Below, piece after piece: positions 39,968 through 48,186 of a stretch of DNA of 64,000 nucleotides. The notes beneath the pieces were generated by a model that was not told the origin of the DNA, did no database searches, and saw nothing but the letters and a program-made list of their open reading frames with translations. Numbering within the stretch: position 1 is the stretch's first letter; each line of letters starts with the position of its first letter. Location: the NCBI GenBank assembly GCA_965658725.1, contig CBFHUI010000004.1:1-64000 (forward strand), in the 5' to 3' direction. The stretch comes from UBA7985 sp965658725. Its GTDB lineage: Bacteria > Pseudomonadota > Alphaproteobacteria > UBA7985. Position numbers and translations under genes: made by a program.

Positions 39968-39989
39968 CTAAACCGCAATGGCGGGTGGC

Positions 39990-40400
39990 TTAAGCAGCGC
40001 TGCGGCGGGTACCGAGGCCGATTTCCTTGGCCAGCTTGGAGCGCTGGGCTGCATAGTTCGGCGCAACCATTGGGTAGTCCGATGGCAGACCCCAACGCTG
40101 GCGGTATTCTTCCGGGCTCATGTCGTAAGCGGTCTTCAGGTGACGCTTGAGCATCTTCAGCTTCTTGCCGTCTTCCAAGCAGACAATGTAATCCGGCTTA
40201 ATCGAAGAACGAATAGCAACCGCAGGTACAAGTTCTGCTTCTTCTTCTACTGCAGGGGCATCGACAGAAGAAAGCGTTGCGTAGACATCAGCAATCATCC
40301 GCGGCAAGTCGCCGACAGCGACAGAATTATTCGACACGTGCGCAGCAACGATGTCTGCAGTGAGTGCAAGCAACTCAGAGTTGGCGTTATCTTTCACCAA
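39990..40400 (-). CDS. mucR: MucR/Ros family transcriptional regulator
   Basis: This 136-residue nucleoid-type regulator of alphaproteobacteria controls exopolysaccharide, motility and cell-cycle genes in several species. The core PDYIVCLEDGKKLKMLKRHL with its downstream MSPEEYRQRWGLPSDYPMV is the MucR zinc-finger region; as in many members, only one of the two ancestral cysteines is kept. The C-terminus YAAQRSKLAKEIGLG is conserved. An N-terminal oligomerisation segment precedes it. It is monocistronic: its own terminator follows and a 144-base AT-rich region precedes it. MucR proteins bind AT-rich DNA, so autoregulation is plausible. Confidence 0.95.
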   Translation of the reverse strand: MVKDNANSELLALTADIVAAHVSNNSVAVGDLPRMIADVYATLSSVDAPAVEEEAELVPAVAIRSSIKPDYIVCLEDGKKLKMLKRHLKTAYDMSPEEYRQRWGLPSDYPMVAPNYAAQRSKLAKEIGLGTRRSAA

Positions 40401-40544
40401 AATATTCCTTCTCGATAAGTACCAATATAGCGCTTTGAGCGAAACTGTATTGCTTCTTTAAACGTGAATTTGATTTTTGCAAGGCGAAGATCATTCTTCG
40501 TCACGCATTTATGATGCCGCGTCTGAAGCGGCGAAAGCGTGCAC
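40401..40544 (-). promoter_or_regulatory. AT-rich upstream region of mucR
   Basis: This 144-base spacer lies between the rimI stop and the mucR start, both on the minus strand. It contains several A/T runs (for example around 40450-40480) and no ORF with a credible start. It is the likely mucR promoter and a candidate MucR autoregulatory target. I found no hairpin terminator for rimI. Confidence 0.4.
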
Positions 40545-41012
40545 TTAAGAACGTTCCTTCGTCTCATTCGGCGCAAAGTCATAATGCATTAACACTGCGT
40601 GCTGCAAATCACCATTTGCCATTCTATAGTAATTTTTGCGTATACCAGAAATGCTAAAGCCTAAAGACGAATACAGTGAAATAGCAGACTCATTATTCGC
40701 TGCAACTTCAAGGAAGCACTTCTCAACACCTTCGATTTTATCAAGTGTTTGTTCAAATATCATTTTTGCAATCCCTCGACGTCTGTAGTCAGGAGCCACA
40801 CAGATCGTGGAGACTTCGATTTCTGGGATGACAGTATTGTAAAGAATAAAACCCGCTAAAGCGTTGCTGTCTTCAATCCAGCCGTACGCACTATAGGTTG
40901 GCAGGGCCAAAAAAGTCTGAAAGTCCTTCTCTCGCCATGGGGTGTCAAAACACAGTTGATGCACCGTTGCCATCGCGGCAGCATGAACGAAGCCCAAGCG
41001 TTCGACACTCAT
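40545..41012 (-). CDS. rimI: Ribosomal protein S18 alanine N-acetyltransferase (GNAT family)
   Basis: This 155-residue GNAT protein has the acetyl-CoA-binding ICVAPDYRRRGIAKMI segment and NNESAISLYSSLGFSISGIRKNYY, the RimI C-terminal motif. The gene is noticeably less GC-rich than its neighbours. Its ATG overlaps the tsaB stop as ATGA, matching the tsaB-rimI pairing seen in many bacteria. It is predicted to acetylate the N-terminus of S18; other substrates cannot be excluded. Confidence 0.9.
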   Translation of the reverse strand: MSVERLGFVHAAAMATVHQLCFDTPWREKDFQTFLALPTYSAYGWIEDSNALAGFILYNTVIPEIEVSTICVAPDYRRRGIAKMIFEQTLDKIEGVEKCFLEVAANNESAISLYSSLGFSISGIRKNYYRMANGDLQHAVLMHYDFAPNETKERS

Positions 41013-41647
41013 GGGGATAACTTTTGGCCGATTTCCGGCGCTCTCAAGTAAATCGGAGAAGATTTGTCCTGTGATTCAATCAGGTAGGCGGCTGAAACGT
41101 CAGGCTTTGACAAGGCTTGCGCGACAATTGCCATGTTAGGTTCGTGCTGGGTGGCGTTTGGAAGGATCTTGCCGGCGGCTGAACCGATGAGCTGCCGGAA
41201 TGGTCCCTTGGCTTGAACCTCTTCGACCGAGTAGACCCCGTCGCGCAAAAGAAGGGAGACACCGTCCTTGGCATAGGCGCGAACAAAGACTTCAGCGCGG
41301 CGGGACTCAACGGTGATGCACAGCCCGTCGGTCTCACCCGCTTCGGCGGCGTAGACGTCAAAGGCGTTGACCCCATAAAACGTCGCGCCTGTCGCCCGTG
41401 CCAAGCCCAAACCTACGGAAATCCCGAGCCGAATGCCGGTAAAGCCGCCCGGGCCGAGCGTGCAGGCAACGCGGTTCAACGAGCCAGCATCCTGATCTGC
41501 CGAAGCCAGCAAGTCATGGAGCGCCGGCACCAGCCGTGCAGGTTGTCCACGGTCCATGGTTTCGCGTATCGTGCCCAGCGCTTCACCGTCTTTGAACAGC
41601 GCGGCACTCAGGCCCTGGCCCGCGCACTCGAAGGCCAGTGCGAGCAT
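41009..41647 (-). CDS. tsaB: tRNA threonylcarbamoyladenosine biosynthesis protein TsaB
   Basis: This 212-residue ASKHA-fold partner of TsaD acts in t6A37 formation on ANN-decoding tRNAs. LAFECAGQGLSAALF is the N-terminal strand-loop. The CTLGPGGFTGIRLGISVGLG segment is diagnostic, followed by FYGVNAFDVYA. As expected for TsaB, it lacks metal-binding histidines. The stop overlaps the rimI start. tsaD and tsaE are not in the window. Confidence 0.94.
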   Translation of the reverse strand: MLALAFECAGQGLSAALFKDGEALGTIRETMDRGQPARLVPALHDLLASADQDAGSLNRVACTLGPGGFTGIRLGISVGLGLARATGATFYGVNAFDVYAAEAGETDGLCITVESRRAEVFVRAYAKDGVSLLLRDGVYSVEEVQAKGPFRQLIGSAAGKILPNATQHEPNMAIVAQALSKPDVSAAYLIESQDKSSPIYLRAPEIGQKLSP

Positions 41648-41648
41648 G

Positions 41649-42974
41649 TTAGAGGTAGAGGTTCATCGGCTGACCGCTGGACAACCGCGCGCGGTCAAAG
41701 TCGGTCAGACGGTTGTCGTTCACCAGCGTGTTGAGCGTTGCCGCGTAGTATGTCGGATCTTCGCTGTAGCGGTTGAGATGCGGGATCAAATCCCGCGCTG
41801 ATGCCATCCGACCCGCTCGACGCAGGCCAGCGCGTGCTTTGCGCATTTCGAGATAAGCACTGTTAGTGTTCAGGTTCATCGCGTAGCTGCGGATCGACTC
41901 TTCTAGCGAGGTGAAAGTGCGGACGCGGTGGTTCTGGTCTGCATCGCGGTCGGACGGGGTCATGCCCGGTTGGCTGGAATCCCAGACCCGCTGCCCGAAC
42001 AGGGCGTTGCCTTGCTGCACATACCGCGAAGTACCCCAGCCACTTTCCAGACCCGCCTGTGCGAGAATTAGGCTCACTGGCAGGACATCGACGCGCTGGA
42101 GGAGGTTGGTCGTGTTGCTCTGAATATCGTATTTCGCCGCGATGGTGCGCACGGATGCAGGGGCGTTGGTGATCGGGCCGCTGTAGCCGCTGCGCTCGAT
42201 GGTCGCGCGCTCGGCCGCGATTTCAGCGTTCACTTTGATCGAAAGGGGCAGCAACAGCCGGAGGAACACGTCTTTGTTCATCGGTACGCTGTTGTTCATG
42301 TCGTTCGGTAGCTTGCGCGCGAAGACCGGCGGAACCGGCGCGCCGCGTCGCATGGTGTCGAGCAGGTAGCCGTTCTGGTCGAAGAACCGGCCAACGCCTT
42401 CCAAACCACCGGGAACCGACTTGGAGACGGCGTTGGAGGAGGGAGCCAGGGGCGCGAGCGCGCGCTGCGGGTTGACCTGCGGCGCGCGGGTCGGAACGAA
42501 CTGCCCACCCATCGGGGTTGCGGCGGAGAGATCGAAGGACTGGCCGTTGCTGACAACAGTGGTGCTGGCCCGCTGCGGAGCCGCGGCAACTTGCGCCTGA
42601 CGCTCGGCCTCAGCCTTAGCCGCCTTTTCCGCTTCGCGCTCAGCGCGTTCGTCGGATCCGGTGACCTGTGGCAGCCATTCGTTGACGATGTAGTTGAAGG
42701 TATCACCAGTGATCTCAAAGCCTTCACCGTCTACCTTGATCGCGCGCTCTTCATCGAAGGAAAAACGCTCGCTCACCTGATCAGGGAAGGCCTCTACCCG
42801 GCCTTCAAACGCCTTCATGCCCTCAGCAACGCGCGTCGGCGCGCTGGCGAGGTCAAAGGTGCTGCCGGGGCTCAGTTCTTCATCATCGATGGTCGTGGTG
42901 GACGAACAGGCACCAAAGGCCAGAAGCAGCAGGCAAGCTGAAAGAGGGGTCGAGCGACGAAGGCGGCCGGTCAA
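41649..42974 (-). CDS. Glucosaminidase-domain lipoprotein (Bax/FlgJ-like), TTG start
   Basis: I start this 441-residue envelope protein at TTG 42974, which has GAGG seven bases upstream; the longer frame adds a leader without features. Residues 6-23 end in LLAFGAC, a lipoprotein-like signal with Cys23 as the modified residue, although the -3 position is Phe. An alanine/glutamate-rich segment (about 105-150) follows. The C-terminal part (about 240-440) is a mannosyl-glycoprotein endo-beta-N-acetylglucosaminidase-like domain: LILAQAGLESGWGTSRY carries the catalytic Glu, then NALFGQRVW and FTSLEESIRSYAMNLN. It probably cleaves peptidoglycan glycans. It lies one base after tsaB's start, on the same strand. 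Confidence 0.85.
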   Translation of the reverse strand: MTGRLRRSTPLSACLLLLAFGACSSTTTIDDEELSPGSTFDLASAPTRVAEGMKAFEGRVEAFPDQVSERFSFDEERAIKVDGEGFEITGDTFNYIVNEWLPQVTGSDERAEREAEKAAKAEAERQAQVAAAPQRASTTVVSNGQSFDLSAATPMGGQFVPTRAPQVNPQRALAPLAPSSNAVSKSVPGGLEGVGRFFDQNGYLLDTMRRGAPVPPVFARKLPNDMNNSVPMNKDVFLRLLLPLSIKVNAEIAAERATIERSGYSGPITNAPASVRTIAAKYDIQSNTTNLLQRVDVLPVSLILAQAGLESGWGTSRYVQQGNALFGQRVWDSSQPGMTPSDRDADQNHRVRTFTSLEESIRSYAMNLNTNSAYLEMRKARAGLRRAGRMASARDLIPHLNRYSEDPTYYAATLNTLVNDNRLTDFDRARLSSGQPMNLYL

Positions 42975-43122
42975 AGGAATATCCTCACAGAAAAAATACG
43001 GGCTTGAAACGCCACGCCTGCTTAATGGGTTCGCCTGCCGAATCCCACGCAAATACGGCGGTTTGAGGATTATGTGACTATGCAGACCCCGTGACCCCCG
43101 ATGAGGGTCGCATTAAGCTCCA

Positions 43123-43668
43123 TTATACGGGCGCGACTTCGCGAACCTCTGGCACATAATGCTTCAGCATGTTTTCGATTCCCATCTTCAGCGTCGCGGT
43201 CGAGGATGGGCAGCCAGCGCAGGCGCCGCGCATGTGCAGGTAGACCACACCTTCCTTGAACTCATGGAAGACGATATCGCCGCCGTCCATGGCCACGGCG
43301 GGCCGCACGCGGGTGTCGAGCAGGTTTTTGATCTGCGTCACAACCTCACTGTCTTCTTCACCGGACTCTTCGGTCGCGCCATCGTCACGCATCACAGGAC
43401 GGCCAGCGGTAAAGTGCTCCATGATCAGGCCGAGGATAGAAGGCTTGATGAGGAACCATTCGCGGTCGTCGCTTTTGTGGATCGTGATGAAGTCCGAGCC
43501 GAGGAACACGCCGGTCACGCCCTCAACTTCGAACAGCCGTTCGGCCAGCGGCGAGACCGCTGCTTGCTCGGGCGTGTCGAAGTGCGCGGAGCCTTCGCTG
43601 AGAACCGTCAGGCCCGGAAGGAACTTCAGGGTCGCTGGGTTAGGCGTGGATTCAGTCTGGATAAACAT
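43123..43668 (-). CDS. NifU-like/Nfu iron-sulfur cluster scaffold protein
   Basis: This 181-residue protein has the Nfu N-terminal domain (MFIQTESTPNPATLKFLPG, residues 1-85) and a C-terminal NifU domain (about 100-175). The CxxC cluster-binding pair is in MRGACAGCPSSTATLK. It carries 4Fe-4S clusters to target proteins, which here may include MiaB and QueG. The ATG at 43668 fits the family start; upstream extension has no homology signal. The NifU-tsaB-rimI linkage recurs in alphaproteobacteria. Confidence 0.94.
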   Translation of the reverse strand: MFIQTESTPNPATLKFLPGLTVLSEGSAHFDTPEQAAVSPLAERLFEVEGVTGVFLGSDFITIHKSDDREWFLIKPSILGLIMEHFTAGRPVMRDDGATEESGEEDSEVVTQIKNLLDTRVRPAVAMDGGDIVFHEFKEGVVYLHMRGACAGCPSSTATLKMGIENMLKHYVPEVREVAPV

Positions 43669-43932
43669 GGAAGTCGTCCTGTCTTGTCGTGCCACTAACA
43701 TGCGGATCAGGACGCAAGAGATCAAGTCGGCGCGACGTTATGCTGGGGCGCGGCTACGGGATGGCACGAAGAGCGGCTGGTTTTCGCGCATCAAGATCGC
43801 AAAGATTTGATAGTTTTCGTTACAAGGAGTCGTGAATGCGCCATATTAAGCGCTCACTTTTCAGTCTAAACACAGGCAGTATTCCCGGTACGCTCCGACG
43901 CACACCCGCCAGAGCAACTGTTTGAAAAATAT
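43669..43932. promoter_or_regulatory. Divergent spacer between the Nfu gene and lolA
   Basis: This 264-base gap separates divergent starts, so it should carry both promoters. The half near lolA is richer in A and T (for example around 43800-43830 and 43920-43935). I saw no RNA gene, strong hairpin or credible small ORF in it. Confidence 0.35.
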
Positions 43933-44559
43933 ATGAGAATCCAGATGCACCGTCGTCCCGCTTTCCTCTCCCTCCTCCTTTCCGCCTTTGCGCTGAGCCT
44001 TGCCGTGCCGTTGCAGGCACAGGCGCAGACGACGCAGGAGCAGGTGACGGCCTTCCTCAATCAGGTCGAGTCCCAGATCGAGCGCATTACCACTGCGCAA
44101 GGGCGTTTTATGCAGATTTCGGATTCAGGGCAGATCGTGCGCGGCGATATCTACATCGCCCGCCCCCGTCGGATGCGCTTTGACTATGACGAACCGTCCC
44201 CGGCGTTGCTGGTCGCGGATGGCCGGTTCATTGGCACCTACAACACTAAAGATGAGACCTCTGCCCACCGGCAAATCAACCAGACGCCGTTGAAATTCCT
44301 GCTCAACGAAGACCCCAACCTCGCCAACGGGGTGAAGGTGCTGAAGATCGAGCGGGTGGCCGAGTCTGTGCTGGTGACGATTCAGGATCGGCGCAACCCG
44401 AACCAAGGGCAGCTCATCCTTGTGCTGGACACGCGGACTCTGGAGTTGCGCGCCTGGCAGGTTATCGACGACAAGGGGGAACGAACGACGGTGCGGCTTG
44501 AGTCCATGACTTACGGTGTACCGCTCGCCAACACCCTGTTTGAGCGTCCTACCTTCTGA
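43933..44559 (+). CDS. lolA: Outer-membrane lipoprotein carrier protein LolA
   Basis: This is a 208-residue periplasmic chaperone that takes mature lipoproteins from LolCDE to the outer membrane. The signal peptide spans residues 1-32 (RRPAFLSLLLSAFALSLAV, AQA cleavage). The LolA fold shows GRFMQISDSGQIVRGDIYIA, ARPRRMRFDYDEPSPALLVADG and LKFLLNEDPNL. Methionine 5 (43945) is an equally possible start. It works downstream of Lnt (34.4 kb). The stop overlaps the next ATG by one base (TGATG). Confidence 0.94.
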   Translation: MRIQMHRRPAFLSLLLSAFALSLAVPLQAQAQTTQEQVTAFLNQVESQIERITTAQGRFMQISDSGQIVRGDIYIARPRRMRFDYDEPSPALLVADGRFIGTYNTKDETSAHRQINQTPLKFLLNEDPNLANGVKVLKIERVAESVLVTIQDRRNPNQGQLILVLDTRTLELRAWQVIDDKGERTTVRLESMTYGVPLANTLFERPTF

Positions 44560-45311
44560 TGACAAAAGCCCCCGTGATCGGGGTCATGACGTGCGCCCGA
44601 CCCAAGCACGAGAAGACCCCGGAGTATCTGGAACTGGCCGTGGGCCAGAAGTACATGCAGCCCCTTCTCGACCGGGGTGCGCTTCCCTTTCCGGTGCCGA
44701 ATTTTGGCGAGAAAACCCCCTTTGATGCGCTGGTGGCGCAGATCGACGGGCTGCTGCTGACTGGTTCGCTGAGCAACGTTCACCCGGACCGCTACGATGG
44801 CGAACTGGGGCCGCAAAGCCTGCCGCTCGACCCGCATCGGGACGCCTGCACCTGGGGCCTGCTCGATCGCTGTATCGCGCAGGGCAAGCCGGTGTTTGCG
44901 CTGTGTCGCGGGTTTCAGGAGCTCAACGTCTATGCCGGGGGCAGTTTGGATCAGAGCGTGCATGACGTGCCGGGCCGCATCGACCACCGCTCCCCCACCT
45001 CTCACGTGCCGGAGATCAAGTACGGCGCGTGGCAGCAGGTCACGGTCACACCGGGCGGCATTTTGGCCGGAGTGCTGCAGTCTGATGCGCCTATCGTTAT
45101 CAACTCCCTGCACCTGCAGGGCGTGAACCGTTTGGGTGAGGGCGTGACGGTGGAGGCAACGGCGACCGACGGGCTGGTCGAAGCACTGTCGATCGACCGG
45201 GCGAAGGCCTTTTGTCTGGGCGTGCAGTGGCATCCCGAAGCCATCCCCGACAACCCTGTCAGCGTCGCGCTTTTCGACGCCTTTGTGGACGCCTGCCGAG
45301 CGCAGGGCTAG
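44559..45311 (+). CDS. Class I glutamine amidotransferase-like hydrolase (peptidase C26, PuuD-like)
   Basis: This is a 250-residue cytosolic enzyme of the gamma-glutamyl-gamma-aminobutyrate hydrolase family. The nucleophile elbow is FALCRGFQELNV with the catalytic Cys; the His-x-Glu pair is in VQWHPEA. GLLLTGSLSNVHP is the family glycine-rich loop. Relatives hydrolyse gamma-glutamyl amides in putrescine or related amine breakdown, but no puu genes are nearby, so the substrate is unassigned. The gene is translationally linked to lolA (TGATG) and ends nine bases before xth. Confidence 0.87.
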   Translation: MTKAPVIGVMTCARPKHEKTPEYLELAVGQKYMQPLLDRGALPFPVPNFGEKTPFDALVAQIDGLLLTGSLSNVHPDRYDGELGPQSLPLDPHRDACTWGLLDRCIAQGKPVFALCRGFQELNVYAGGSLDQSVHDVPGRIDHRSPTSHVPEIKYGAWQQVTVTPGGILAGVLQSDAPIVINSLHLQGVNRLGEGVTVEATATDGLVEALSIDRAKAFCLGVQWHPEAIPDNPVSVALFDAFVDACRAQG

Positions 45312-45320
45312 AGTCGCGCC

Positions 45321-46115
45321 ATGAGAATTGTGACTTGGAATGTTAACGGCCTTCGCGCGCGTGCCGAGCACGTGACCAAGGTCATCGACGCGCTGCAACC
45401 TGACGTCCTGATGATGCAGGAAATCAAAATGGACGCCGCGATTTTTCCCCACGACGACCTCGCCGCAGCGGGCTTGCCGCATGCGACCGCGCATGGGTTC
45501 AAGGGCAAGCACGGCGTCGCCATCGCGTCCCGCGTTGCGTTGAGCGATATTGATAAGTCAGTCATTGGCGGCATCGACGACGGGCGCCACGTCTCTGCGA
45601 CCATCGCGACCAGCGGTGGCGACCTGCGGCTGTCGAGCCTCTATGTGCCGTCGGGTGGGGACAAGCCGGATGTCGAGATCAACGACAAGTTCGCGCACAA
45701 AATGGCCTTTATGGAAGAGATGAAGACTTTCTTCGCCGGTGACAGCTTCCACGTGGCGGGCGGTGACCTGAACATCGCGCCGGGCGAAGAAGATGTTCAC
45801 GACCACAAGAAGTGTCGTCGTCTGGTCGGGCACTCCGACGGTGAGCGCGCGATTATGGCAGAGGCCATCGACGCGGGGCAGTGGCTCGACACCGGTCGCC
45901 ATCTGCAGCCTGAAGGGCCGCTATTTTCCTGGTGGGGCTACCGGTTTCCGCCAGCGTTTGAACGGAACCTTGGCTGGCGGCTGGATCACCTTTGGCTCAA
46001 GAAAAGCCATGCCAGCAAGATCAAGGGCGGCTCGGTCTATCGTGACAGCCGAGGGTGGGAAAAGCCTTCGGACCACGCGCCGGTGATCCTCGATCTCGAC
46101 GTCACGGTCGGCTGA
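45321..46115 (+). CDS. xth: Exodeoxyribonuclease III (AP endonuclease)
   Basis: This 264-residue magnesium-dependent enzyme repairs abasic sites and 3' blocked ends. TWNVNGLRAR at the N-terminus, MMQEIKMD with the metal-binding Glu, GGDLNIAP and the C-terminal RLDHLWL and SDHAPVILDL motifs are all present. The lolA-xth neighbourhood is common in alphaproteobacteria; here the C26 hydrolase gene sits between them. Confidence 0.95.
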   Translation: MRIVTWNVNGLRARAEHVTKVIDALQPDVLMMQEIKMDAAIFPHDDLAAAGLPHATAHGFKGKHGVAIASRVALSDIDKSVIGGIDDGRHVSATIATSGGDLRLSSLYVPSGGDKPDVEINDKFAHKMAFMEEMKTFFAGDSFHVAGGDLNIAPGEEDVHDHKKCRRLVGHSDGERAIMAEAIDAGQWLDTGRHLQPEGPLFSWWGYRFPPAFERNLGWRLDHLWLKKSHASKIKGGSVYRDSRGWEKPSDHAPVILDLDVTVG

Positions 46116-46116
46116 G

Positions 46117-46650
46117 ATGTCAGAACAGCTCGCCCGATACGCCGGACGCGCTTGGATCGGTGATGCCGTTCTGGGCGGGATCGGCGCGGGCCTGCTGGGA
46201 CTTTGGACGCTGGTGCTGCTGCCGGGTTTCTGGGCGGTTCTTCCGGGGATGGGATTGGTTGGGAGCCTCTATCTCATCGGTCGGGCGCTGTGGCTGAAAA
46301 CGCTGACCTATGCATTCGACGAAGACGCGGGAAGGCTCACCCGGCGCGCGGCTTTCGTGGCGGAGCGGCGCGTGGATTTGAGCGCGCTAACCCGCGCTGA
46401 CCTGCACTATCTGGGGACTTTGCTGCGGGGGGCGCGGGGGAAAAGCGGGCTGTTCGTCCTACACGTTGCTGACGCCAATGCGTCCCTGCGGATCGAGAGC
46501 AAGGTTGAGGGCTTCCACGCCCTCACTTCTGCCGCGTTGCGGTCTTTTATCGAAGCCGGGAATTCGATCTCGCTGGCGACTTACGACAATGCTGACGCCA
46601 TCGAGGTCGACGTGGGTCTGAAGACCGAGATGATCTCTCGGCCTGTCTGA
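46117..46650 (+). CDS. Hypothetical membrane protein with two N-terminal helices
   Basis: I do not recognise this 177-residue protein. It has a hydrophobic hairpin (about 18-42 and 44-62) followed by a soluble domain of about 110 residues. Its pattern (TYAFDEDAGRLTRRA, LSALTRADLHYLG, LRIESKVEGFHALTSAALRSF) resembles bacterial PH-like membrane domains. Only one base separates it from xth, so it is probably co-transcribed. It ends 15 bases before the convergent response regulator gene. Confidence 0.7.
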   Translation: MSEQLARYAGRAWIGDAVLGGIGAGLLGLWTLVLLPGFWAVLPGMGLVGSLYLIGRALWLKTLTYAFDEDAGRLTRRAAFVAERRVDLSALTRADLHYLGTLLRGARGKSGLFVLHVADANASLRIESKVEGFHALTSAALRSFIEAGNSISLATYDNADAIEVDVGLKTEMISRPV

Positions 46651-46665
46651 CCCACCCGCATTTTC

Positions 46666-47376
46666 TTACATGGCGAGGCGGTAGCCGCCGGGTTCCGTCA
46701 CCAGGATGGAGTTCTGCTGCGGGTCCGGCTCGATCTTCTGCCGCAGACGATAGACGTGGGTTTCCAACGTGTGCGTGTTCACACCCGCGTTGTAGCCCCA
46801 AACTTCGTCGAGCAGCGTATCCCGCGACACCACCTTGCCGCCCGCGCGGTAAAGAAACTTCAGGATCGCCGTTTCCTTTTCGGTCAGGCGGATCTTGCGG
46901 TCGTTCTCGTTGTTGGTGAGCATTTTTGCAGCCGGGTGGAAACCGTAAGGCCCGACGTTAAACACCGCATCATCGGATTGCTCGTGCGTGCGCAGCTGGG
47001 CGCGCAGGCGGGCCATGAAGACGTTGAAGCGGAAGGGCTTAGTGATGTAGTCGTTCGCGCCCGCATCAAGCCCAAGAATGGCGTCCGCGTCACTGTCTTG
47101 CCCGGTCAGCATGATGATCGGCGCCTTCAGCCCCCGACGGCGCATCAGCTTGCACAGGTCGCGCCCATCCATGTCCGGCAGGCCCACGTCGAGGACGATG
47201 GCGTCGAAGTGGTCGGCGTCTGCGAGCTTCATGGCTTCCGAGCCGTTCTCTGCCTCGCTCACCGCATACTCTTCATGGAACCCCAGTTGCTCGGCGAGGG
47301 TCTCCCGCAAGGTCGGGTCGTCATCGACCAGCAGGATGCGGCGGCGGTTGGCGTCGTGGCTGAGGCTTGTCATCAA
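46666..47376 (-). CDS. OmpR/PhoB-family response regulator (CenR-like candidate)
   Basis: This 236-residue two-domain regulator has a receiver domain (about 12-128) with the acidic pair in LLVDDDP, the phospho-Asp in IVLDVGLPDMDG and Lys in YITKPF. The winged-helix domain (about 150-234) has RLTEKETAILKFLYR and HTLETHVYRLRQKIEPD. There is no histidine kinase beside it, so it is an orphan. The overall sequence recalls CenR, the cell-envelope regulator of Caulobacter and Brucella, but from memory only. Start could be MMTS at 47376 or MTS three bases later. Confidence 0.9.
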   Translation of the reverse strand: MMTSLSHDANRRRILLVDDDPTLRETLAEQLGFHEEYAVSEAENGSEAMKLADADHFDAIVLDVGLPDMDGRDLCKLMRRRGLKAPIIMLTGQDSDADAILGLDAGANDYITKPFRFNVFMARLRAQLRTHEQSDDAVFNVGPYGFHPAAKMLTNNENDRKIRLTEKETAILKFLYRAGGKVVSRDTLLDEVWGYNAGVNTHTLETHVYRLRQKIEPDPQQNSILVTEPGGYRLAM

Positions 47377-47511
47377 AAGGCTCCTTTGAACAGGCGCGTT
47401 GGTTCTGGACCTTATGTTAGCCGCACACGCAGTCGTGTCATCAGCTCACAGAGCCATGTTGAGACTTTGTGAGGATTTGTCAAATTGACGTGAGGAAGAA
47501 AGCGTTTTTAA

Positions 47512-48183
47512 TCAGGGATTTAGCGGTGGACGCGCGCCAAAGATGGCGCTGCCGACGCGAACGTGAGTGGCGCCTAACTCCACGGCTGTCTGGTAATCAC
47601 CAGACATCCCCATGGACGCCCACGGCAAGCCGAGGTCGTCTGACATCCGCTTGAGGAAGGCAAAGTGGCCCGCGGGCGCGTCTTCGACCGGCGGTATACA
47701 CATGAGCCCTTCGAGCGGCAGGGATTCGGCGCGGATCTCGGCAACAAGCGCTTCGACATCATTGGGCAGAACGCCCGCTTTCTGCGGCTCTTCGCCTGTG
47801 TTCACTTGGACCAGCAGCTTGGGGCAGCGCCCCAACGCCTGCGCTTCCCGCGCGATGGCTCGGACAAGCTTGGCGCGGTCCACGGTGTGGATGACGTCAA
47901 ACAGCGCGAGGGCGTCTTTGGTCTTGTTGCTCTGCAAAGGGCCGATCAGGTGCAGCTCCATGTTGGGCCAGTCGGAGCGCAGGTCGGGGTACTTGCCCTT
48001 GCTCTCTTGCACGCGGTTTTCACCGAAGATCATTTGCCCGGCCTGCAGGGCTTCGATGACGGCTTCTTGCGGCTTTGTCTTGGCAACGGCAATCAGATGC
48101 ACGTCGTCTGCTGACCGTCCAGCGCGTTCAGCAAAGCGGTCGATCTGTTCGTGGACGTCGGCGAGGTTTTCGGCGATGGACAT
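47512..48183 (-). CDS. yggS: YggS/PLPBP family pyridoxal-phosphate-binding protein
   Basis: This 223-residue PLP homeostasis protein has a TIM barrel. The lysine-containing strand is HLIAVAKTKPQEAV, followed by FGENRVQE, LHLIGPLQSNKTK and VNTGEEPQKAGV. The C-terminal GMSGDYQTAVELGATHVRVGSAIFG (position 190 onwards) binds the phosphate. It is non-catalytic and buffers PLP. It starts three bases after accA, so it is the last gene of a unit running from the small membrane protein through xerD and accA. Confidence 0.95.
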   Translation of the reverse strand: MSIAENLADVHEQIDRFAERAGRSADDVHLIAVAKTKPQEAVIEALQAGQMIFGENRVQESKGKYPDLRSDWPNMELHLIGPLQSNKTKDALALFDVIHTVDRAKLVRAIAREAQALGRCPKLLVQVNTGEEPQKAGVLPNDVEALVAEIRAESLPLEGLMCIPPVEDAPAGHFAFLKRMSDDLGLPWASMGMSGDYQTAVELGATHVRVGSAIFGARPPLNP

Positions 48184-48186
48184 GGC

